DNA from: an uncultured Roseburia sp.
Lineage (GTDB): Bacteria; Bacillota; Clostridia; Lachnospirales; Lachnospiraceae
Direction: 5' to 3'
Length of the DNA stretch: 11,053 nucleotides
NCBI GenBank assembly: GCA_910584215.1
Contig: CAJTYI010000096.1
Span: 1-11,053 of the forward strand
Each line of letters starts with the position of its first letter. The first letter of the stretch is position 1. This document shows positions 1 to 6,400 of the stretch, piece after piece. Position numbers and translations under genes: made by a program. The notes below the pieces were generated by a model that searched no databases, was not told the origin of the DNA, and worked only from the letters and a program-made list of their open reading frames with translations.

Positions 1-215
1 TGTATCATAGCTGGATGCCCCAAAGGCACGCGCTAAGTACCTCGGGATTTGTGATATTGAAGAAAAAAGCAGAGACTATGGCGCTAAAGAGACGATGGAT
101 GCCGCTTTCACTGATAATAAAAGAAAAAGTTTACTACTTTATTAATAGAATAAATATGCATCCACTATTCATAGGTATTCATCCAAATAACAATGGCTAA
201 TTACCTATACAATAT
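1..215. other. No confident gene; possible 3' end of an upstream gene
   Basis: No gene can be assigned here. One plus-strand frame stays open from about 11 to its stop TAA near 145 and has a protein-like, charged composition (reads ...AKYLGICDIEEKSRDYGAK...). An in-frame TAG at 8-10 and the lack of a start with a ribosome binding site argue against an intact gene, so it may be a remnant. A second frame is open from the window edge to 200 but has a less convincing composition. A rightward terminator follows at 216-261, which suggests that a transcript arrives from the left. Positions 148-182 hold GAATAAATATGCAT followed by two ATTCAT units ten bases apart, weakly resembling arginine-repressor boxes. 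Confidence 0.25.
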
Positions 216-261
216 CAGCTTCGTCGCGCAGATGTTAGTGCGCGGTGGGGCTGATTTTTTT
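216..261 (+). terminator. Rho-independent terminator
   Basis: The 216-222 arm (CAGCTTC) pairs with 247-253 (GGGGCTG, with G-T pairs). After a 2x2 internal loop, CGCGCA (225-230) pairs with TGCGCG (239-244) around an 8-nt loop. Seven T follow at 255-261. This is a complete intrinsic terminator for rightward transcription. It ends whatever gene lies upstream and insulates the protease promoter that begins about 30 bp later. Confidence 0.85.
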
Positions 262-289
262 ATGCGCAGCCCCTTGCAAAGGAACGTTC

Positions 290-298
290 TGTTATAAT
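290..298 (+). promoter_or_regulatory. Extended -10 promoter of the interrupted protease gene
   Basis: TG at 290-291, one base, then a perfect TATAAT at 293-298 form an extended -10 element, which can work without a good -35. No -35 is present at 17 bp; TTGCAA at 274-279 is only 13 bp away. Transcription would start near 305, leaving a leader of about 50 nt before the ATG at 358. The promoter points the same way as the recombinase genes in the inserted element, with no convincing terminator before 1396. Confidence 0.6.
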
Positions 299-357
299 CG
301 GCTGAAAGATACATAAACTGAAATGAATGTGAAAAAGAATGTCAGGAAAATGGCTTT

Positions 358-864
358 ATGGAAAATGAAAAAATAGAAAATCTTTTAAATCTTGCATTGC
401 AGGCGACGCCCACGGAGTTGGACCGCTCTTTGGAGCTCGAGGAAGGGTTTGACCGCAGCGAGCGCACATGGGAGGTTGTCGTCAAATACACAGGGTCTGT
501 GGAAGTGCTGCGGGAGATTTTGCAGACGCGTTTTTCTTCGTATTTTTCACAGATACAGATCATTAATTTGAGCAATGAATATACGATACTGATTTTACCG
601 GAATCAATCGTCGAGCAGGTGGCATCACAGCCGGAGATTGAGTATATGGAAAAGCCCAAAAGCCTGTTTTTTGCGGTAAATCAGGGAAAAAGCGTTTCTT
701 GTATCAATTCTTTGCAGGGAACGGGCGGCGGGGCAGCCGGCAGTTTTGCACGCAAGGCGCTGACAGGCGCCGGCTGTCTGATTGCGCTGATTGATTCGGG
801 GGAGCGTGTTATTATATTGTCAAGTCAGAAAGAACCAGGTAAATCTTTCACACGTTTGGCATGA
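358..864 (+). CDS. 5' part of interrupted Csp-like subtilisin-family (S8) protease
   Basis: This is the N-terminal part of a serine protease gene cut by the 802-6376 element. Residues 1 to about 135 form the prodomain and lead-in, including a segment of about 35-100 resembling subtilase propeptides. The catalytic core then begins with CLIALIDSG, placing the catalytic Asp at residue 146 (793-795). The host frame ends at the Gly codon 799-801. The last 20 residues before the stop (from ERVIIL) are encoded by the element. ATG 358 has AGGA at 344-347, ten bases upstream; ATG 350 is out of frame and closes after eight codons. The fragment lacks the His and Ser of the triad, so it cannot be a protease. 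If made, it is essentially a free prodomain. Through the shared GGGG it joins in frame to the half at 6377-7780. The family call is firm because both halves contribute diagnostic motifs. Confidence 0.88.
   Translation: MENEKIENLLNLALQATPTELDRSLELEEGFDRSERTWEVVVKYTGSVEVLREILQTRFSSYFSQIQIINLSNEYTILILPESIVEQVASQPEIEYMEKPKSLFFAVNQGKSVSCINSLQGTGGGAAGSFARKALTGAGCLIALIDSGERVIILSSQKEPGKSFTRLA
776..830. other. attL: left junction of the element with the protease gene
   Basis: The host sequence ...GATTC is followed by GGGG (798-801), which is shared with the right junction at 6373-6376. Element DNA begins at 802. Joining the left host arm to the right host arm through one GGGG restores Asp-Ser-Gly-Ile-Asp in frame, which fixes the crossover within these bases. 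On the element side lie TATTAT (810-815) and TGTCAAGT (818-825), the latter matching inverted ACTTGACA at the right end. The crossover dinucleotide, perhaps GG, cannot be fixed inside the G run. Confidence 0.75.
810..815 (+). promoter_or_regulatory. -10 half (TATTAT) of a promoter split by integration
   Basis: TATTAT matches the sigma-A -10 consensus at five of six bases. In the circular element it would lie exactly 17 bp after TTGACA from the right end (6362-6367). The spacer would be 6368-6372, the GGGG core, then 802-809. In the integrated state the hexamer 17 bp upstream is CTGATT from the protease gene, only three matches to TTGACA, so the promoter should be weak. It points towards the recombinases, about 580 bp downstream. 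The geometry is read from the sequence; activity is inferred. Confidence 0.55.
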
Positions 865-977
865 ACTAAGGTTATTCTGATTTTATAGGGAAAAATATCT
901 GGTTCCTTGACGGCAACTTGCGATGTTCACCTTAGGTATATAAAATCGGTCATAAGACAGGCTGCAAGATTAATAAA

Positions 978-1157
978 ATGGTGTCAGGGCAAAATGCTTT
1001 TTGTCCCGTTATTATAGGGAATGGAAAAGGAGCGGCGTTTCAGCCAGAATCAGCGGATGTAATCCTTTATAGAGCAGGCATAGAATCCTTTACAAGGAAT
1101 GTGGGGAAGTCTATATATGGCAGGTCGGATAGGCACAGAGTGTGCAGGAAATACTAG
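978..1157 (+). CDS. Possible small ORF of 59 residues in the element leader
   Basis: ATG 978 opens a 59-codon frame (begins MVSGQNAFCPVIIGNGKG) that ends with TAG at 1155-1157. The frame is open upstream to 936. The composition is protein-like, but no ribosome binding site precedes the ATG and I recognise no family. The stop lies within the first bases of the MITE-like unit that starts at 1154, so the frame may be a remnant truncated when that repeat inserted. A chance open frame is equally possible. Confidence 0.2.
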   Translation: MVSGQNAFCPVIIGNGKGAAFQPESADVILYRAGIESFTRNVGKSIYGRSDRHRVCRKY

Positions 1158-1318
1158 TACAACGAAAATATATGAACTGTCACCTTGGTTTATCTGATTT
1201 GTCATCTGCTTCGTTGTCGTCAATCGACATAGCCACCGCTGCGCCTCATTCCTCCGCCTTGTATAGGAAAGAATCATTCTGCGCCAATGTATCAGAAATG
1301 AATGATTCGTTGTACTAG
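1154..1318. repeat. MITE-like palindromic unit of 165 bp
   Basis: The ends are a perfect 13-bp inverted repeat, CTAGTACAACGAA at 1154-1166 and its complement at 1306-1318. Similarity continues inward imperfectly for about 35 bp (shared CTG-N2-AC-N-TTGG). Within it, GAATCATTC (1271-1279) pairs with GAATGATTC (1300-1308), sharing TTC with the outer stem, and a second TTCGTTGT at 1210-1217 could also pair with the left arm. No protein is encoded and no clear target duplication is seen (flanks ATA and ATG). The unit sits about 80 bp upstream of the first recombinase, so transcripts entering that gene pass through alternative hairpins. Multicopy status in the genome is likely but cannot be seen here. 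Confidence 0.6.
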
Positions 1319-1395
1319 ATGACCGCATGGCACAGCTTGTCAGAAAGCAGACTGTAATCGTGTGCCGACGAATTATAAATCAGGAGGAATACCAG

Positions 1396-3072
1396 ATGAA
1401 AGCGAAAGATTTTTATAACGTGGCAGTCTATCTCCGTCTGAGCCGCGACGATGAGCCGGAAGGCAGCAGTGCAGAGAGCAACAGCATCCGTTCTCAGAGG
1501 GATATGATACGTTCTTTTGTCCAGCGGCAGGATGACATGGAGATTTACGATATCTATACGGATGACGGATGGTCGGGAGCAAATTTTGACAGGCCTTCTT
1601 TTAAGCGGATGATGGAAGATATCGAGGCTGGATATGTTGATTGTGTGATCGTAAAGGACTTATCCAGATTTGGACGAGATTATATTGAAGCCGGGCGGTT
1701 GATACAAAAAACCTTCCCGGCTTTTTCTGTGCGGTTTATAGCACTAAATGATAACTTTGATTCACTGACTGCAGATTTCAATGAGAAAACATTGGTGCTG
1801 CCGGTCAAGAACTTTGTCAATGATGCCTATTGCAGCGATATCTCCAAAAAGGTCAAAAGTCATCAGAAAGTCAAGAGAGAGAAAGGGGATTTTATTGGAG
1901 CCTTTGCCGTGTATGGCTACCGCAAGGACCCAAAGAATAGCAACCGACTGCTTGTGGATGCGTATGCAGCCGGGATTGTGAAGAAGATCTTTACATGCAA
2001 GATTGCCGGGCTTAGCAATCTTGCCATAGCGGAAAAACTAGAAGAGATGGGAATCCTCTCTCCGTTGGAATATAAAAAGCTGCATGAGGAGAAATTCTCT
2101 ACCGGGTTTGCTACCCGTGTCAGGGCAAAATGGTCGGCGGTGGCAGTCAGGCGAATCCTTACCAATGAACTGTACACGGGAATGATGGTGCAGGGCAAAC
2201 ATGAAAAGGTCAGCCACAAAGTGAAACGCTCGGTAGAAAAGCCAAAAGAGGAATGGGTGCGTGTGGCCGATACCCATGAGGCTATCGTATCGGCAGAGGA
2301 TTTTGAGACAGTACAGAAATTATTGGAGGTTGATACAAGGGCATCAGCCGGGAACGCAGGCTGCCATATGTTTACGGGATTTCTGTTTTGCGGAGACTGC
2401 GGGGAGCCAATGGTAAGACGGGTAAACCGCTACAAGGGGACGGAAAGGGTGTATTTTATCTGTCCTACCAGAAACAAGGGGATTGGCTGCACAAGACACA
2501 GCATCGCGGAGGAGAAATTGAAACATCTTATTCTGGCAGGGATTGAGCAGCAACTGGCATTGTTTATGGATAAGAACCATGTACTGGCGCAGATACAAAA
2601 AATGGCAGTAAAGTTTGATGGGTTGGCGGCGTTCGATAAAGAAATCCAGAAACTTCATGAGGAACAGCAAAAGTATGTTTCCCTGCGTGCCGGATTATGC
2701 GAAGATTTGAAAAATGGAATCATCACGGAGGAAGATGTCAGAGATTTCGGACAGATATATGAGACACAGTATCAGGGGGCGGAAGATGCCATAAGACGGC
2801 AGGAGAAGGCAAGATGCGAATTATTTAAGGCAGGTGTGGCAGCGGGGGCAAAACTGGAAAAGATGAAATCCACGCCGGAGCTTACAGAACTGAACCGGGA
2901 TATTCTCGTGACTTTCGTCAGCCGTATATTTGTGTATGAGGATAAGCGGATGTTTCTGGAACTGCGGGCGAAGGATATGTTTGCAAAGACCCTGACGCCG
3001 GCGGATTATTTTGAAAGCAGGGAAAATGTACCTAATAATGGCGCAGGGAACAAAGGGGGTATTTTAACATGA
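1396..3072 (+). CDS. Large serine recombinase 1 (558 aa)
   Basis: This is a site-specific DNA recombinase of the large serine family, which cuts both strands at short core sites through a phosphoserine linkage. Residues 1 to about 150 are the resolvase catalytic domain: the VAVYLRLS motif puts the nucleophile at Ser16, followed by the arginine motif KDLSRFGRDYIEAG. The recombinase DNA-binding domain follows (ending near ILTNELYTGMMVQGK), then a zinc ribbon with Cys332, Cys335, Cys356 and Cys365, and a coiled-coil stretch around residues 395-470. Every expected domain is present. ATG 1396 is chosen because AGGAGG (1382-1387) lies eight bases upstream and the catalytic domain begins directly after it. 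The longer frame from 1327 adds residues unlike the family and has no binding site. It is the first of three overlapping recombinase genes; its TGA overlaps the next ATG (ATGA at 3069-3072). Which of the three performs integration or excision cannot be told. Confidence 0.95.
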   Translation: MKAKDFYNVAVYLRLSRDDEPEGSSAESNSIRSQRDMIRSFVQRQDDMEIYDIYTDDGWSGANFDRPSFKRMMEDIEAGYVDCVIVKDLSRFGRDYIEAGRLIQKTFPAFSVRFIALNDNFDSLTADFNEKTLVLPVKNFVNDAYCSDISKKVKSHQKVKREKGDFIGAFAVYGYRKDPKNSNRLLVDAYAAGIVKKIFTCKIAGLSNLAIAEKLEEMGILSPLEYKKLHEEKFSTGFATRVRAKWSAVAVRRILTNELYTGMMVQGKHEKVSHKVKRSVEKPKEEWVRVADTHEAIVSAEDFETVQKLLEVDTRASAGNAGCHMFTGFLFCGDCGEPMVRRVNRYKGTERVYFICPTRNKGIGCTRHSIAEEKLKHLILAGIEQQLALFMDKNHVLAQIQKMAVKFDGLAAFDKEIQKLHEEQQKYVSLRAGLCEDLKNGIITEEDVRDFGQIYETQYQGAEDAIRRQEKARCELFKAGVAAGAKLEKMKSTPELTELNRDILVTFVSRIFVYEDKRMFLELRAKDMFAKTLTPADYFESRENVPNNGAGNKGGILT

Positions 3073-4769
3073 GTCGTACTTCTAAAAGGGAAAATAGGGA
3101 ACAGATCTCTCGTACCAGGCGTTTCCAGGTGGGAATTTATGCAAGGCTTTCCGTGGAGGGAACAGAGCGTAAAAATGAATCCATTGACACGCAGATTGCG
3201 ATGGCAAAGCAATATCTGAAGGAACACCCGGAGATGGAGCTTTATGACTGTTATACGGATTTGGGCAAAACCGGAACCAATTTCAAACGGGATGGGTTTG
3301 AACGGATGATGCAGGATGTAAGGAAGAGATATATTGACTGTGTGATAGTCAAGGATTTATCCCGTTTTGGCAGGAACCATATCGAGGCGGGGAATTATAT
3401 CCAGAAAATTTTTCCTTTTATGGGTGTTCGATTTATTGCCCTTGCGGACGGGATTGATACTTTCCTCGCAAATTCCGCCACGGATGAAATGACATTGAAC
3501 CTTAAAAATCTTGTCAATGAGATGTATGCGTTAGATATTGCCGGGAAGGTAAAGTCCAGCAAACGCAGCCGCCAGGAACAGGGGAGTTATACCGGGGGAA
3601 TCCCGCCTTATGGATACCGGGCTAAATGGAGCGAAGGGAAGAAATGCCTTTTTGCCTGCCCGAACACATCGGGAATTGTCCGGGATATTTATGGGATGTA
3701 TTTATCCGGTAAAAATATGCGCCAGATTGCCGGGGAGTTGTATAAGAGGGAAATCCACCGGCCGCGCATGTACAATAAAACAGGGCATGTGTGCCGGCAG
3801 GAGGGGGAGGTTTTAGAGCAGTGGGGAACAGCGACAATAAAACTCATCCTTACTAACCCAGTCTATATGGGGTGTCTGGTGCAGGAGACGACCTGTGGGA
3901 AACAGTATAAAATCAGAAGCCGTCATGATGTGGACAGCGGGGACGACCGCATTAGGCGGGGAACCCATGAGCCTCTTGTCAGTGAGGATATGTTTTTTCG
4001 TGTGGCTGCTATGTTTGAAAAGTCTGCGGCTAAATATTGTAATAGAGGCGGGTTTTCCAAAAAGGCGCCGCTGGAGGAGGACATTTATGCCGGGGTGCTG
4101 TTTTGCGGGGACTGTGGAAAACAAATGGCAAGGGCGGCAAATACAAAGCAGTTTGCTTCCGGTCAAATGGTCCGCTATTATGGTTATCACTGCCCGTATT
4201 CTGGCAGGCTGGATGACCTGCGGTGTTCGGCCAAGAGCATAGCTATGCGTGTGTTGGATATATTGGTAAAAACTGCGCTGCGTCAAGAGTTTGCCCTGTC
4301 AGGTTTGCATCCGGGCAGACTGGTAGAGGAGTATGAAAGGCAGGCGGAGGAGCAAAAGCGGAAAATCAGCCGTGAGATCGTCTTATGTGGGAAACAGCAG
4401 GAATGTGCAAAAAAGAGAGGGAGTGAGTTGTATCTAAAATACCATGAAGGCAGCCTGTCACTGGAGGAATTTTGCCAGATGAAAAAGGAACAGGAACAGA
4501 CCTTTGAGGAAATGGCAGGAAGGCAAAAGGCATTGCAGCGCAGATTAGAGGAGATAGAGAGGGAGATCGCAGACAAAGAAAAATTCCTGCAAAACCTTAT
4601 GAAATGCAATGAAACGACAAAACTGACAAAGGAGGTTATACATACCCTGATCCGCCGGATCGATGTGTTTTCCGACTGTCGGGTAAAAATTACGTTTGCA
4701 TTCCGCATGAATGAATTACTGAGGAACGAGAAAAGCGGCAATTTAGGGAGAGGGAGGCAGGATGGGTAA
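3069..4769 (+). CDS. Large serine recombinase 2 (566 aa)
   Basis: The second serine recombinase of the operon is of the same family but clearly diverged from its neighbours. It has an N-terminal extension of about 18 basic residues, then VGIYARLS with catalytic Ser28. The KDLSRFGRNHIEAG arginine motif, the recombinase DNA-binding domain (ending near ILTNPVYMGCLVQ), a zinc ribbon (Cys346, Cys349, Cys375, Cys386) and a long charged coiled coil (about residues 415-510) follow. ATG 3069 overlaps the previous stop in an ATGA junction and has a run of G (3055-3059) as ribosome binding site, so translation is probably coupled. All catalytic motifs are present and the length is full, so it is probably active. 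Three different recombinases may form mixed complexes or divide integration and excision between them, as CcrA and CcrB cooperate in staphylococcal SCC elements; that is analogy only. Confidence 0.95.
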   Translation: MSRTSKRENREQISRTRRFQVGIYARLSVEGTERKNESIDTQIAMAKQYLKEHPEMELYDCYTDLGKTGTNFKRDGFERMMQDVRKRYIDCVIVKDLSRFGRNHIEAGNYIQKIFPFMGVRFIALADGIDTFLANSATDEMTLNLKNLVNEMYALDIAGKVKSSKRSRQEQGSYTGGIPPYGYRAKWSEGKKCLFACPNTSGIVRDIYGMYLSGKNMRQIAGELYKREIHRPRMYNKTGHVCRQEGEVLEQWGTATIKLILTNPVYMGCLVQETTCGKQYKIRSRHDVDSGDDRIRRGTHEPLVSEDMFFRVAAMFEKSAAKYCNRGGFSKKAPLEEDIYAGVLFCGDCGKQMARAANTKQFASGQMVRYYGYHCPYSGRLDDLRCSAKSIAMRVLDILVKTALRQEFALSGLHPGRLVEEYERQAEEQKRKISREIVLCGKQQECAKKRGSELYLKYHEGSLSLEEFCQMKKEQEQTFEEMAGRQKALQRRLEEIEREIADKEKFLQNLMKCNETTKLTKEVIHTLIRRIDVFSDCRVKITFAFRMNELLRNEKSGNLGRGRQDG

Positions 4770-6303
4770 AATAAAACGGTCGGGTTTGCATGGAAAGGCA
4801 AGGGATAATGTCCGCATTGCTGTCTATATGCGCCTTTCTAAGACAGATGAAAAAGTGCGCGAGGAGAGCAATAGTATCTCCATGCAGCGCATTTTGATAA
4901 AAAAATTTATCGCAGCCCATTTTGCCGGGTGTGAGATGATGGAATATCAGGATGACGGTTTTTCAGGGACAAATTTTAACCGTCCGGGAGTACAGAAACT
5001 TTTGGAGGATGCCAGAAATGAGAAGTTTGACTGTGTGATTGTAAAAGATTTTTCCCGGTTTGGCAGGGATTATATGGAAGTGGGCTCTTACCTGGAGCAT
5101 ATATTTCCCTTTTTGGGAATCCGTTTTATTTCTATCAACGACCACTACGACAGTGGCAGTGTTCGTGGCGATATCTCCGATCTGGATGTGAATTTCAAAA
5201 ATCTTCTCTATGACTTATACAGCAAGGATTTGTCGCAGAAAGTGAGGACTTCGCTGCGGGCAAAAAAGGAGAGCGGGCAGTATGTCAGCGCCAACGCTCC
5301 TTTTGGCTATGAAAAAGCCCCGGATGACAGACATATGCTTGTCATCAGTGAGGATGAGGCGGCGGTGGTCCGTGAGATTTTTTCTCTTGCCCTTAAGGGG
5401 GTTACTTCCTCCCAGACGGCAAAGAAACTGAATTTGGAGCATGTTCCCACGCCGGTGGAGTTTAAGATGAGGAAAGGTAAGACTTCACGGAAACCAAAAG
5501 GAGAGCGTTTTTATTGGAGCAGCAGTGTTATTTGCAGTATTTTGCGAAATCCCGTGTATGCCGGGGATGTGGAGTATGGAAAGACAGAAAAAGAGCAGGT
5601 GGGGGGCCGCAGTGTCATGAAAGCAAGGGCAGAGTGGAAAATCATAAGAAATCACCATGCCCCTATCATTGACAGGGAAGATTTTGAGGAAGTCCAGAAA
5701 AGCAGGGGTAGGGGGCAAGGGAAAGGAACGGGGAAAAAACGGCATCCATTGATTGGTAAGGCTGTATGCGGGTGCTGTAAGCGCAATTTACAGATAAAGG
5801 GAGAGCAGAATCCATATTTTAACTGTCCTAACCGTTATGTGACTGGACTGGAGGATTGTGTCAGCAAGGTCAATGTGACGTTTCTGGAACAGGCGGTGTT
5901 ACTCCGGCTGAAGGAATTTCAGGAAAGCAAGTGTTCTCAGAAAAAACAGAATCTTGCGGCAGAGTTTTCCCAAAGGTATCAGAATGACCTGAACGCGAAA
6001 CGTGATAAGCTGCTGCGGGATTTGAGGCGGGCAGAGCGGGAGTATGAAAGGCTAAGGCAGGGACATTGTGAAAATTACCGGTTATATTCTCTTGGAGAGC
6101 AGACAGAGTTTCATTCCCTACATGCAGAGATGGAGAAACAGCAGAGGGTGATCCGGGATTTGAAGGAACAGGTCATTTGGATGGAGCAACAGTTTGGTAA
6201 GGCAGAACCAGACATATTTGTATCAGAGGTAATGGAGAGGTATATTGATCAAATAGTAGTTTATAACGAAGAGAGAATAGAAATCAGGTGGAATGAGCTG
6301 TAG
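4762..6303 (+). CDS. Large serine recombinase 3 (513 aa)
   Basis: The third and shortest recombinase of the operon. It has a basic N-terminus, then IAVYMRLS with catalytic Ser26 and the arginine motif KDFSRFGRDYMEVG. The DNA-binding recombinase domain (ending near ILRNPVYAGDVEYG) is followed by a zinc ribbon (Cys336, Cys339, Cys355, Cys366). A charged coiled coil (about residues 405-480) is next, and the protein ends close behind it. The gene starts at ATG 4762 inside the end of recombinase 2 (8-bp overlap), with GGGAGG at 4752-4757 as ribosome binding site. The stop is only about 70 bp from the right end of the element. All three genes keep intact catalytic and metal-binding motifs, which suggests that each is under selection rather than a decaying duplicate. 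Its specific role is unknown. Confidence 0.95.
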   Translation: MGKIKRSGLHGKARDNVRIAVYMRLSKTDEKVREESNSISMQRILIKKFIAAHFAGCEMMEYQDDGFSGTNFNRPGVQKLLEDARNEKFDCVIVKDFSRFGRDYMEVGSYLEHIFPFLGIRFISINDHYDSGSVRGDISDLDVNFKNLLYDLYSKDLSQKVRTSLRAKKESGQYVSANAPFGYEKAPDDRHMLVISEDEAAVVREIFSLALKGVTSSQTAKKLNLEHVPTPVEFKMRKGKTSRKPKGERFYWSSSVICSILRNPVYAGDVEYGKTEKEQVGGRSVMKARAEWKIIRNHHAPIIDREDFEEVQKSRGRGQGKGTGKKRHPLIGKAVCGCCKRNLQIKGEQNPYFNCPNRYVTGLEDCVSKVNVTFLEQAVLLRLKEFQESKCSQKKQNLAAEFSQRYQNDLNAKRDKLLRDLRRAEREYERLRQGHCENYRLYSLGEQTEFHSLHAEMEKQQRVIRDLKEQVIWMEQQFGKAEPDIFVSEVMERYIDQIVVYNEERIEIRWNEL

Positions 6304-6339
6304 CGTGATCTTAAACAAGGGAGTTTCGGAACAAAAAGC

Positions 6340-6400
6340 TGATAAACCTTTTAGCAGTTACTTGACATAAGAGGGGATAGACTATGCGCATCCTGATTTT
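6340..6400. other. attR: right junction with the -35 half of the split promoter
   Basis: The element ends with ACTTGACA (6360-6367), TAAGA and GGGG (6373-6376); the host gene resumes with ATAGAC at 6377. ACTTGACA is the inverted partner of TGTCAAGT at 818-825. It contains TTGACA (6362-6367), a perfect sigma-A -35 box. In the integrated state the hexamer 17 bp downstream is TGCGCA, so no promoter exists here. An in-frame TAA at 6368-6370 blocks read-through into the protease 3' part. Confidence 0.75.

Larger units (their letters stand above)
802..6376 (+). mobile_element. Compact element carrying three serine recombinases, inserted in a protease gene
   Basis: These 5,575 bp separate the two halves of the protease gene and contain one copy of the GGGG core. 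Contents from left to right are a leader of about 0.6 kb with a MITE-like repeat (1154-1318), three overlapping large serine recombinase genes transcribed rightward, and about 70 bp of right end. No relaxase, replication, resistance or other cargo gene is visible, so the element appears to encode only its own recombination. There is no target duplication beyond GGGG and no long terminal inverted repeat, as expected for site-specific serine recombination through a short core. Comparable systems are the large-resolvase transposons of clostridia (Tn4451 type) and developmentally excised skin-type elements. The three-recombinase layout differs from the classical single-recombinase versions. The boundaries are well supported by exact reading-frame repair; active excision is inferred. 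Confidence 0.9.

Noticed and set aside
274..298. TTGCAA and TATAAT as a -35/-10 pair
   Set aside because: The spacer is only 13 bp; the extended -10 reading explains the promoter better.
342..659. Minus-strand open frame opposite the protease 5' part
   Set aside because: It is the shadow of a well-supported coding region, with low-complexity serine-rich composition.
984..1006. Hairpin in the leader as a terminator before the recombinases
   Set aside because: The stem has a bulge and is followed by GTTATTATA rather than a T run.
1327..1395. Upstream ATG 1327 as start of recombinase 1
   Set aside because: No ribosome binding site and no family-like residues; ATG 1396 has AGGAGG at ideal spacing.
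798..6377. Shared GGGGA as the crossover core
   Set aside because: Aligning on GGGGA leaves five G after excision and shifts the protease frame; aligning on GGGG leaves four G and restores it.
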